From the NCBI RefSeq assembly GCF_028737265.1, contig NZ_JAQZAK010000011.1, forward strand, positions 124,001-188,000: 64,000 nucleotides of DNA, in the 5' to 3' direction. Origin of the DNA: Actinomycetospora callitridis (GTDB lineage: Bacteria > Actinomycetota > Actinomycetes > Mycobacteriales > Pseudonocardiaceae). Made by a program: the position numbers and the translations under genes. The notes under the pieces were generated by a model, which was not told the DNA's origin, ran no database searches, and was given only the letters and a program-made list of their open reading frames with translations. The number at the start of each line of letters is the position of its first letter. The stretch's first letter is position 1. Of the stretch, positions 1 through 7,303 are shown one piece after another.

Positions 1-377
1 TAGTACAGCGGCACGTCGACCCCGCCGGCGACGGCGATGTAGGGCCGCGCCCCGCCGCGGAGCTGACCGAACGACAGCACCGAGCCCGCCGACACCGCCA
101 CCGACTCCCAGAGGGGGATCTCCTGGCCGTCCACGAACGCCGGGATGTCCGCGCCGGTCACCGCGATGACGGTGTCGACGGTGAACTCCAGCGTCGGGCC
201 GAGGTAGACCGCCTCCAGCCCCGCGGCGCCCGGCTCGTTGCCGACCAGGGCGTTGCCGACGTGGTAGGCGAACGAGTCGAGTGCGCCCGAGGGCGGGAAG
301 CCGATGCTGTAGTAGCCGAGCCGCCCGGTGTCCTGGACCGTCGTCTCCAGACCCGGGTCCTGCACGCGGATACTCAC
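1..377 (-). CDS. 5-oxoprolinase subunit C / biotin-dependent carboxyltransferase family (PxpC-like), 3' part missing
   Basis: Partial gene running off the left edge; only about 125 N-terminal residues are visible. GTG start at 377 overlaps the TGA of the upstream PxpB-like gene in a GTGA junction. The visible residues include VQDTGRLGYY, GFPPSGALDSFAYHVGN and GGARPYIAVAGGVDVP, the N-terminal signature of the AHS2/KipA/PxpC family. In known systems PxpC pairs with PxpB to form a cyclophilin-fold ATP-dependent lactamase or carboxyltransferase. Coupling to PxpB-like and molybdenum hydroxylase genes suggests these act together; the substrate is unknown. Family call is secure, function is inferred. 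Confidence 0.88.
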   Translation of the reverse strand, partial: MSIRVQDPGLETTVQDTGRLGYYSIGFPPSGALDSFAYHVGNALVGNEPGAAGLEAVYLGPTLEFTVDTVIAVTGADIPAFVDGQEIPLWESVAVSAGSVLSFGQLRGGARPYIAVAGGVDVPLY

Positions 378-1279
378 CCGTACAGCACCTCCTTCATCGC
401 CGCGTTGGTGCCGTCGGGGTCGGCGAGGAACCGGCTCGGCGAGAACTCGAGCTCCTTGTACGAGTACCGCCAGGTGCCCGCGTCGACCTGCGCGCGGACG
501 TCGTCGTACTCCTCGCGGTCGACGCGCCGGTAGTTGATCACGTCTCCGTGCTTGAAGAACACCACCGAGTCGTTCTCGGCGAAGTCCGGCAGGCGCTGCT
601 CGCCGTCGAAGATCGGCGCGGGCGCCGAGCCGAAGAGCTGGTAGCCGCCCGCACCCTTCACCGGGTAGATCACCGCGAACGCGCCGCCGAACCCGAACGC
701 CCGCTCCGGGGTCTCGGTGCGCGGGCGGACGTACTTGGGCACCTCGACCTGCCGCTCGCGGGGCACCAGCTGGAAGCACCACGGCAGCCCGGGGACGAAC
801 CCCATCATCGTCACCAGGTACGGCGACGCGGCGAGCGCGTCGATGAAGTCCTCGGTCGAGCTGTAGCCGTTGATCCGGGCCCCGTAGTCGAGGTCGGTGC
901 CGTTCGGGTCCTGGTGGCGGTCGCGGAACTTCATGAGGACCTCGTGGGTCCACGGGTCGTTCAGCATGATCGGGACGTCGATGATCCGCGACGCCACGGT
1001 GAGGTCGTCGGAGAGCTCGCCGACCTCACCCTCGATGCGTTTCAGCTCGCGGACGAGGTCGCGCGGGTGCAGCCGGTCCGGGTCGACGCGCACCATGTAC
1101 GACGCGTTCGACGGCGCGATCTCCTCGACGCCCGGGATCGCCTCCTCGGCCAGCCGCCGGGTGATCGCCAGCGACCGGAAGTGCACCGGCAGGCTCATCG
1201 CCGCGGACAGCTCGACGTAGACGAACTCGTCGCCGCCGTGGTCGTAGCGGGTCTCCGTCTCGGCCTCCGTGGCGGTCAT
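374..1279 (-). CDS. 5-oxoprolinase subunit B family (PxpB/AHS1-like), long form
   Basis: 301 residues. ATG at 1279 overlaps the TGA of the upstream hydroxylase gene (ATGA), and its own stop overlaps the GTG of the PxpC-like gene. The core motif MMGFVPGLPWCFQL (about residues 166-180) and GFGGAFAVIYP match the AHS1/PxpB fold, which forms half of an ATP-dependent 5-oxoprolinase or of the carboxyltransferase unit of urea carboxylase. It is clearly longer than the roughly 220-residue PxpB, with extra sequence at both the N-terminus and the C-terminus (the latter ends in KEVLYG). No PxpA is visible. Acts presumably in the cytosol with its neighbour; substrate unknown. Confidence 0.85.
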   Translation of the reverse strand: MTATEAETETRYDHGGDEFVYVELSAAMSLPVHFRSLAITRRLAEEAIPGVEEIAPSNASYMVRVDPDRLHPRDLVRELKRIEGEVGELSDDLTVASRIIDVPIMLNDPWTHEVLMKFRDRHQDPNGTDLDYGARINGYSSTEDFIDALAASPYLVTMMGFVPGLPWCFQLVPRERQVEVPKYVRPRTETPERAFGFGGAFAVIYPVKGAGGYQLFGSAPAPIFDGEQRLPDFAENDSVVFFKHGDVINYRRVDREEYDDVRAQVDAGTWRYSYKELEFSPSRFLADPDGTNAAMKEVLYG

Positions 1280-3660
1280 GTGGTCACCTTGGCGGCCCCG
1301 TCGAGGGCGCGCCAGACCCGCTGCGGGGTCAGCGGCATGTCGAGGTGCGTGACGCCTCGGGCGGCGAGCGCGTCGATCGCCGCGTTCACCACGGCGGGCG
1401 ACGAGCCGATCGCCCCGGACTCCCCGATCCCCTTGGCGCCCAGCGGGTTGGTGGGCGACAGGGTGACGGTCTGGTCCAGGTCGAACGACGGCAGGTCGCT
1501 CGCGGCGGGCACGGCGTAGTCGGCGAGCGTCGCGGCCGTCGGCTGGCCGTCCTCGTCGAACGTGGCGTGCTCGTAGAGCGCCTGCGCGATGCCCTGGGCG
1601 ATCCCGCCGTGCAGCTGCCCGTCGACGATCTGGGGGTTGACGATCCGCCCGCAGTCGTCGACCGCGACGAAGCGCCGCACGGTGGTCATCCCGGTCTCGG
1701 TGTCGACCTCGACGACGCAGATGTGCGTGCCGAACGGCCACGTGAAGTTCGGCGGGTCGAAGTGGTAGTCGGCGGTGAGGTTGGGCTCCATGCCCTCGGG
1801 CAGGTCGGCGGCCAGCGACGCCGCGCCGGCGATCTCCTGGATCGTGATCGACGGCCCGGAGGTGCCGGCCACGGAGAACGTGCCGTCGACGAACTGGAGG
1901 TCCGTCTCGCTGGCCTCGAGCAGGTGCGCGGCGATCAGCCTGGCCTTGGCCACCACCTTCTCGGCCGCCCCGAACACCGCGGTGCCCCCGACGGCGAGGC
2001 TGCGCGAGCCGTAGGTGTCGCGCCCGAACGGCGCGACCATCGTGTCGCCGTGGAACACCTCGACGTCGGCGGGATCGATGCCGAGGCTGTCGGCGGTGAT
2101 CTGGGCCCACGCCGTCTCGTGGCCCTGTCCGTGCGGGCTCGTGCCCGTGACGACCTCGGCACGCCCGGCGGTGGTCATCCGCACCGTCGCCGCCTCCCAG
2201 CCGCCGCTCTGCAGCCGCACGCCTGCGGCGACCTTCGAGGGCGAGAGGCCGCCGGACTCGGTGAAGTTCCCGATCCCGATGCCGAGCTCGACGGTGTCGC
2301 CTGCGGCCCGGCGCCGCGCCTGCTCGGCGCGCAGACCCTCGTAGTCCACCAGCTCGAGGGCGCGACGCATGCAGGGCTCGTAGTCCCCGGAGTCGTACTG
2401 GACACCCGAGGGCACCGTGCGCGGCTCGGCGAACGCCGGGTGGAGGTTGCGCAGCCGCAGCTCCGCCGGGTCCATCTCCAGGGCGCGGGCGAGGTCGTCG
2501 AGGATCCGCTCGTGGGCGTACGCCGCCTCGGAGCGCCCGGCGCCCCGGTAGGCGTCGGTGGGCGTGAGGTTGGTGAAGACGCCCTGGCACGAGAAGTCGT
2601 AGGCCCCGAAGTCGTAGAGCCCGCAGTAGGTGAACGCCCCGAAGACGGCGATGCCCGGGGTCAGCAGCTGCAGGTAGGCGCCCATGTCCGCGACGAGGCG
2701 GATCCGCATACCGAGGATCTTCCCCTCGCGCGTGGCGCCGATCGTCATGTACTGGACCTGCCCACGCCCGTGGGTGGTCGCGACGTGGTGCTCCGAGCGG
2801 GTCTCGGTCCACTTCACCGGCCGCTTGAGCCGCCGCGCCAGGACCAGCGCCAGGGCCTCCTCGGCGTACACGTTGAGCTTCGCGCCGAAGCCGCCGCCGA
2901 CGTCCGGGGCGACGACGCGCAGCTTGGTGTCGGAGATGCCGCAGATCGCGGCGAGGATGTCGCGCACGAAGTGCGGCACCTGCGTCGAGGTGTGGAGGGT
3001 GAAGCCGCCGCCGACGGCATCGGGCGTGACGACGACCGCGCGGGTCTCCATCGGCGAGGGGATCACGCGCTGCTGCACGTAGCGGCCCTCGACGACCACG
3101 TCGGCCTCGGCGAACGCCGCGTCGACGTCGCCGACGGCGAGCGGCCAGGTGTAGCAGTGGTTCGTGCCGAAGTCCTCGTGCACGAGCGGGGCACCGGGCG
3201 CGAGCGCGGCCTCCAGGTCGACCGCGGCGGGCAGCTCGTCGTAGTCCACGACCACCAGCTCGGCGGCGTCCCGCGCCGTCGCGGCGTCGCCCGCGACGAC
3301 GACCGCGACGGCGTCCCCGACGTGCTTGACCTCGGAGTGGGCCAGCGGCCGGTGGTCGGGCACGAGGATGTCCTCGGTGACCGGCCACCCGGTGGGGATG
3401 CCGGCCACGAAGTCGTCGGCGAGATCCTCGCCGGTGAGGACGGCGACGACGCCCGGGTGCTCCCGCGCGCCGGTCGTGTCGACGGCGGTGATCCGGGCGT
3501 GCGCGACGGGGCTGCGCACCAGGGCGAGGTGCACCGCGCCGAGCGGGGCGATGTCGTCGGTCCAGGTGCCGCGGCCGGTGAGCAGCGCCGCGTCCTCGCG
3601 ACGCGGGAGGCTCTGGCCGACGTGCGTGGTGCGCTGGGCGGGCGGGGCGGTGTCGGTCAC
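1276..3660 (-). CDS. Xanthine dehydrogenase / CO dehydrogenase-family molybdopterin-binding large subunit (form II-like)
   Basis: 794 residues from GTG 3660, chosen because GGGAG lies 8 nt upstream and the family N-terminus (GQSLPRREDAALLTGRG) follows directly; an upstream start at 3747 adds a low-complexity tail. Aldehyde oxidase/xanthine dehydrogenase a/b hammerhead at the N-terminus, then the molybdopterin domain with GGGFGAK, AYRGAGRSE (about residue 380) and the C-terminal KGIGESGAIGSSP with the catalytic Glu. AYRGAGR is the form-II loop, not the AYRCSFR of authentic CO dehydrogenase, so a hydroxylase of an N-heterocycle or aldehyde is more likely than CO oxidation. No FAD or 2Fe-2S subunit gene is next to it upstream; they may lie beyond the left edge. 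Confidence 0.9.
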   Translation of the reverse strand: MTDTAPPAQRTTHVGQSLPRREDAALLTGRGTWTDDIAPLGAVHLALVRSPVAHARITAVDTTGAREHPGVVAVLTGEDLADDFVAGIPTGWPVTEDILVPDHRPLAHSEVKHVGDAVAVVVAGDAATARDAAELVVVDYDELPAAVDLEAALAPGAPLVHEDFGTNHCYTWPLAVGDVDAAFAEADVVVEGRYVQQRVIPSPMETRAVVVTPDAVGGGFTLHTSTQVPHFVRDILAAICGISDTKLRVVAPDVGGGFGAKLNVYAEEALALVLARRLKRPVKWTETRSEHHVATTHGRGQVQYMTIGATREGKILGMRIRLVADMGAYLQLLTPGIAVFGAFTYCGLYDFGAYDFSCQGVFTNLTPTDAYRGAGRSEAAYAHERILDDLARALEMDPAELRLRNLHPAFAEPRTVPSGVQYDSGDYEPCMRRALELVDYEGLRAEQARRRAAGDTVELGIGIGNFTESGGLSPSKVAAGVRLQSGGWEAATVRMTTAGRAEVVTGTSPHGQGHETAWAQITADSLGIDPADVEVFHGDTMVAPFGRDTYGSRSLAVGGTAVFGAAEKVVAKARLIAAHLLEASETDLQFVDGTFSVAGTSGPSITIQEIAGAASLAADLPEGMEPNLTADYHFDPPNFTWPFGTHICVVEVDTETGMTTVRRFVAVDDCGRIVNPQIVDGQLHGGIAQGIAQALYEHATFDEDGQPTAATLADYAVPAASDLPSFDLDQTVTLSPTNPLGAKGIGESGAIGSSPAVVNAAIDALAARGVTHLDMPLTPQRVWRALDGAAKVTT

Positions 3661-3953
3661 GGGCGGTGCTCCCGTCGACGGGCGGTGGTGGAGTGATCCA
3701 CCGTGGCCCGCCCGATGCGTCCTGGGAAGTCCCCAGCGTCCGATCACCGATCAAGGGAGCAACTGAGGACAGCGCACCCTCACCGCGCGACGCCCGTACG
3801 GGTACCGCGCAACGTGATGTGCCTCACAGGAATGCCCGCCTGTCGCGGGTGTCGTCTCCGTCGCCCCAGGTCGGCGTGTGCCGGACGGGGCATTCGCCCT
3901 GATCAGGGCAGCCTTCGCTGCGTGGCGACGGCTCCTGCGGGGACGCCACCATC

Positions 3954-4250
3954 ATGGTCATGACTTCGACCCAGGACATGCCCACGGTCCAGGCCTGTTC
4001 GGTGACCGCCTGCTCCTACAACGACAGCAAGACCTGCCACGCCGGTGCGATCACCATCGCCGGCGACACCGCCAAGTGCGGCACCTTCGTCGAGATCTCC
4101 TTCCGCGGCGGCCTCGACCGCAACGGTGTCGTGGGCGCCTGCCACCGCTCGGAGTGCAAGTTCAACGACAAGCTCGAGTGCACCGCGCCGTCGGTCGAGA
4201 TCGGCCAGGGCTCGGACGTCGCCGACTGCCTGACCTACGAGGCCCGGTAG
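3954..4250 (+). CDS. DUF1540 domain protein, two Cys-rich repeats
   Basis: 98 residues, or 96 if the second ATG at 3960 is used. Two tandem copies of a Cys motif, ACSVTACSYNDSKTC (residues 14-28) and ACHRSECKFNDKLEC, each C-x4-C-x7-C followed by a fourth Cys (KCGTF, DCLTY). This matches DUF1540, a small putative metal-binding domain of unknown function. A GGGGA precedes the first ATG by 10 nt. Its 3' end overlaps the opposing gene by 16 nt. No signal peptide, so cytosolic. Confidence 0.85.
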   Translation: MVMTSTQDMPTVQACSVTACSYNDSKTCHAGAITIAGDTAKCGTFVEISFRGGLDRNGVVGACHRSECKFNDKLECTAPSVEIGQGSDVADCLTYEAR

Positions 4251-4681
4251 AGCTCCTCCAGCGGCGCGGCCGACCCGCTGGCGGGCTCGAGGACGAGCCC
4301 CCGCACGGGGTCGGCGCGCAGCGTGCCGTCCGCCATCGCCAGGGCGGCCACGCAGTCACCGTCGTCCACCAGCACCGCAGCACCCCGCGCGGCCACCGTC
4401 GCGAGCGCGCCGAGCACGGCGCGCCTCCCCGCGGCGTCGAGGCCGTCGGTGATGTGGTCGACGAGCACGATCGCGGCCCCGTCGACGCCGCCGGCGTCCT
4501 CGAGACGCCGGCGGCGCGTCGCGACACCCTCCGACGCGCCCGCACCGACCCGGTGCACCGTCGCCGGCCGCCCCGTGTCCTCGCGCGCGGACGAGTCGTC
4601 GAGCATGTCCATGAGCCGGCGGCGCACGATCTGCTCGCCGAGCAGCACGGTCACCTCACCCGTGGGCAAACGCAACGTCAC
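4235..4681 (-). CDS. Hypothetical protein resembling the C-terminal half of an ABC ATPase
   Basis: 148 residues, GTG 4681 behind a strong GAGGAGG. The stretch IVLVDHITDGLDAAGRRAV (about residues 70-88) looks like a Walker B plus D-loop, followed by a beta-strand VLVDDGD where an H-loop would be, but there is no Walker A/P-loop, so it is unlikely to hydrolyse ATP by itself. The N-terminus (MTLRLPTGEVTVLLGEQ) resembles the first strands of an ABC domain with the P-loop lost. It could be a degenerate ABC protein or an accessory to a transporter. An iron-box-like site lies just upstream. Confidence 0.6.
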   Translation of the reverse strand: MTLRLPTGEVTVLLGEQIVRRRLMDMLDDSSAREDTGRPATVHRVGAGASEGVATRRRRLEDAGGVDGAAIVLVDHITDGLDAAGRRAVLGALATVAARGAAVLVDDGDCVAALAMADGTLRADPVRGLVLEPASGSAAPLEELYRAS

Positions 4682-4700
4682 GGCAGCCTCCTCGCTTCTG

Positions 4701-4719
4701 TGAGGGCAGGCTAACCTCG
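4701..4719. promoter_or_regulatory. Candidate IdeR/DmdR iron box
   Basis: TGAGGGCAGGCTAACCTCG matches the actinobacterial 19-bp iron-box consensus at 14 of 19 positions, with an intact AGGCTAACCT right half. It lies 20-38 nt upstream of the GTG of the 4235-4681 gene, where a repressor would block transcription. Site recognition is by eye only. Confidence 0.4.
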
Positions 4720-4749
4720 CTCCGGGCCCCGAGTCGAGAGGCGATCACC

Positions 4750-5490
4750 TCATGAGCGCAACGTCCGGAACGCCCCGGTCACGAAGGGCACGCGCACCGG
4801 GTCGTTGCCCACCCGCTCGGTGAGGAGGGCCCGGGCCCGTCGCTGCACGTCACGGCGCTCGGCCGCGGGCAGCGTGAGCACGCTCGAGTACGTCCCGAGC
4901 ATCGCGGCCACGTCCTGCGCCGCCATCCACGCCGAGCGCCGGAAGACCCGCGATTCGCCGGTGCCGAACGGCGCCCCGGCCGGCATCTCCAGCGAGAGCC
5001 CCGACCGCACCAGCGACGCCGACCCCTGCGCCTCGGCCCGCCCGATCCGGCGCAGGTCCGCGACCCAGTCGGTGTCGGGGTCGGAGTAGCTCCACATCAG
5101 GCCGAGCACACCCCCCGGCCGCAGCACCCGCGCGATCTCGGTCGCGGCCCGCTCGGCGTCGAACCAGTGCCACGCCGACGCCGCCAGCACGACGTCCACC
5201 GACCCGTCCGGCAGCGGGATGTCCTCGGCCGTGCCGGCCAGGGCCCGCACCCCGGGGCTGCGCGCGGTGAGCACGGCCCGCATGGCGTCGTCGGGCTCGA
5301 CCGCGACGACGCCGTGCACGCCCTCGGCGGCGAGCGCGCGGGTCACCAGCCCCGTGCCCGCGGCGAGGTCGAGCACGCGGCTCTGCGGGGACGGCACCAG
5401 CCACCGCAGGGCCTCGGCGGCCGGCGCGGGCCGCAGCCGGTCGTAGTCGTCCGCGGCGGCGCCGAACGAGCGGGCCCGCTCGGTCGTCAC
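4750..5490 (-). CDS. Class I SAM-dependent methyltransferase
   Basis: 246 residues. SAM-binding motif I VLDLAAGTGLVTRAL (about residues 39-53), acidic motif AVEPDDAMRAVL, then GTAEDIPLPDGSVDVVLAASAWHWFD and VLRPGGVLGLMWS, all typical of Methyltransf_11/25 family enzymes. ATG 5490 overlaps the TGA of the upstream corA-like gene. The substrate cannot be read from sequence. Last gene of a minus-strand operon with corA. Confidence 0.88.
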   Translation of the reverse strand: MTTERARSFGAAADDYDRLRPAPAAEALRWLVPSPQSRVLDLAAGTGLVTRALAAEGVHGVVAVEPDDAMRAVLTARSPGVRALAGTAEDIPLPDGSVDVVLAASAWHWFDAERAATEIARVLRPGGVLGLMWSYSDPDTDWVADLRRIGRAEAQGSASLVRSGLSLEMPAGAPFGTGESRVFRRSAWMAAQDVAAMLGTYSSVLTLPAAERRDVQRRARALLTERVGNDPVRVPFVTGAFRTLRS

Positions 5491-6521
5491 AGCCAGCCGC
5501 GCTTGCGGAAGACGAGGAACAGCGTCAGCGAGCCGATCACCATCAGCCCGAGCGCGAAGGGGTAGCCGAGGGTCCAGGCGAGCTCGGGCATGTGCTCGAA
5601 GTTCATGCCGTAGATCGCCCCGATGAGCGACGGGGTGAACAGGATGGCCGCCCAGGAGGAGATCTTCTTGACCTCCTCCCCCTGGGCCAGGCTGGTCTCG
5701 GAGAGCTTGCGCATCTCCTCGTTCTGGCGCTGCCCGACGAGTGCGGCGTTGACCTGCAGGATGTTGCCGAGCAGCTGGCGGAAGTTGTCGGCGGACTCCG
5801 AGGTCTGCGCGATGTGGTCGGCGACGTCGCGCAGCCCGCGGTGCAGATCGACGCGCGCGTGGTCGTCGGCGGTCTCGGACAGGAGCCCGTCGAGCACCTC
5901 GCGCAGCGGGTCCACCGAGCGCTGCAGCTCGATGACCTCGCGCGAGAGCTGGTAGATGCGCCGCGAGACGCTCGGGTCACCGCCGAAGACCTGGGTCTCG
6001 ATCTGGTCGATGTCGTTGCGCAGCCCGCGGATGACCGGCTGGTAGTCGTCGACGATGCGGTCGAGCACCGCGTAGAGCACCGCCCGCGGGCCGAGTGCCA
6101 GCAGCCCCGGATCACCCTCGAGGCGGGCGCGCACCGAGGACAGGTCGGGGGTCTCGGCGTGGCGCACGGTGACGACGAAGTCCTGCCCGAGGAACACGTG
6201 GATCTCGCCGACCTGGACGTCCTCGTCCTCGTCGACGTACCAGGCGGGCCGCAGGACGACGAACTCCGTGTCGTCGTAGCGCTCGAGCTTGGGCCGCTGG
6301 TGGGCGTGCACCGCGTCCTCGACGGCCAGCTCCGGCAGCTCGAGCTCGAGCGCCAGCTTGTCGAGCTCGGCCTTGTCGGGGCGCAGCAGGCCGATCCAGG
6401 CGAAGCCGTCGTCGTCGGGCGTGCCGTCGCGCTCGCGGAGCGCGGCGAGGGTGCCGTCGAGCGAGTCGGGTTCCCTGTCGCGGGTACCGCTCACGTACAC
6501 CGCGTTGTCGACCACCGTCAT
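5487..6521 (-). CDS. corA: CorA-family magnesium/cobalt (divalent cation) transporter
   Basis: 344 residues from ATG 6521, preceded by AGGCGAG. Large cytosolic alpha/beta N-terminal domain, a long helical stalk (about residues 190-280), then two C-terminal membrane helices. The signature YGMNFEHMPEL sits at the end of the first helix, matching the GMN selectivity motif. A basic tail FRKRGWL closes the protein. Expected to form a pentameric inner-membrane channel. It is 26 nt downstream of the CPBP gene and overlaps the following methyltransferase gene. Confidence 0.93.
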   Translation of the reverse strand: MTVVDNAVYVSGTRDREPDSLDGTLAALRERDGTPDDDGFAWIGLLRPDKAELDKLALELELPELAVEDAVHAHQRPKLERYDDTEFVVLRPAWYVDEDEDVQVGEIHVFLGQDFVVTVRHAETPDLSSVRARLEGDPGLLALGPRAVLYAVLDRIVDDYQPVIRGLRNDIDQIETQVFGGDPSVSRRIYQLSREVIELQRSVDPLREVLDGLLSETADDHARVDLHRGLRDVADHIAQTSESADNFRQLLGNILQVNAALVGQRQNEEMRKLSETSLAQGEEVKKISSWAAILFTPSLIGAIYGMNFEHMPELAWTLGYPFALGLMVIGSLTLFLVFRKRGWL

Positions 6522-6547
6522 CGCGACAGTCTCGCCTGCGGCGTCCG

Positions 6548-7303
6548 TCAGTGCGCGAGCGCGACACCCGCGGCGACGAGACCGACCGCGTTCGTGCCCA
6601 GGTGCAGCCCGATGGGGGCGAGCACCGAGCCCGTCCGGTGGCGCAGCCAGCCGAGCGCGAGCCCGCCGACGACGGTCACGGCGAGCACGGCGAGCACCGA
6701 GGTCCACTGCAGCGTCGGCGGCAGCGGGACGGCGGAGGGGCCCATCGCGACGGTGAGGTGCCAGAGGCCGAACGCGACGGCGGTGACGCTGAGGGCCACC
6801 CGGGCCGACAGCGAGCGCACCGAGTGCCCCTGCAGCACGCCGCGGAACGCGAGCTCCTCGGCCAGCACGGTGCCGAGCGGGATGAGGACGAGCCCGCGCA
6901 GGAGCAGGGCGCCCGGGGAGGCGCCGGCCAGCTGGGGGTTCTCCAGGAGCCCGGGGGCGGCGACGAGGACGGCGCCGTAGCCGAGCACCGCGACGGCGAT
7001 CGCGGCGCCGCCCCAGCGCAGACCGGCGCCCCAGGTGCCGCGTCCGATCCCGAGGTCGGCCCAGGACAGGCCGAGCAGCCGGGCCACGGTGACCATGGCC
7101 GCGACGCCGCCGACGTTGAACAGCGCCTTGAGCACCGCGTCGGCGGGTAGCGCGGGGAGCACGAGGTTGCTCCAGGCCAGCAGCAGGACCGCGACGACGG
7201 CCGGCGGGGCGAGCCGCCGCCAGTGGGAGGGGGTGTCCTCCTCGTCGCTCGTGTCGCCCCGGTCGGGGCACGCCTCGGCGGCCGTGTGCTGGGGAGCGGT
7301 CAC
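6548..7303 (-). CDS. CPBP-family intramembrane glutamic endopeptidase
   Basis: 251 residues from GTG 7303, which forms a GTGA overlap with the upstream hydrolase gene. About seven to eight hydrophobic helices. The active-site motifs are present: LAEELAFRGVLQG (EExxxR), FGLWHLTVA (FxxxH) and HLGTNAVGL (HxxxN/B). The family includes Rce1-like proteases and bacteriocin self-immunity proteins. No bacteriocin-like gene is adjacent, so a housekeeping membrane proteolysis role is more likely. Confidence 0.88.
   Translation of the reverse strand: MTAPQHTAAEACPDRGDTSDEEDTPSHWRRLAPPAVVAVLLLAWSNLVLPALPADAVLKALFNVGGVAAMVTVARLLGLSWADLGIGRGTWGAGLRWGGAAIAVAVLGYGAVLVAAPGLLENPQLAGASPGALLLRGLVLIPLGTVLAEELAFRGVLQGHSVRSLSARVALSVTAVAFGLWHLTVAMGPSAVPLPPTLQWTSVLAVLAVTVVGGLALGWLRHRTGSVLAPIGLHLGTNAVGLVAAGVALAH

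Noticed and set aside
281..1519. Long plus-strand ORF (412 codons) opposite pxpB
   Set aside because: Shadow of the minus-strand gene; no family resemblance and Arg/Val-rich composition.
1276..3660. Calling the large subunit a true CO dehydrogenase (coxL)
   Set aside because: The active-site loop is AYRGAGR, not AYRCSFR; no coxM or coxS adjacent.
1345..3696. 783-codon plus-strand ORF opposite the molybdenum hydroxylase
   Set aside because: Antisense shadow frame; the minus strand has clear family motifs throughout.
3661..3953. Riboswitch or leader upstream of the DUF1540 gene
   Set aside because: 293 nt without a gene; I see no leader peptide, clear hairpin or known riboswitch core.
6548..7303. 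CPBP protein as bacteriocin immunity factor
   Set aside because: No precursor peptide or modification gene adjacent; it is coupled to corA and a hydrolase.
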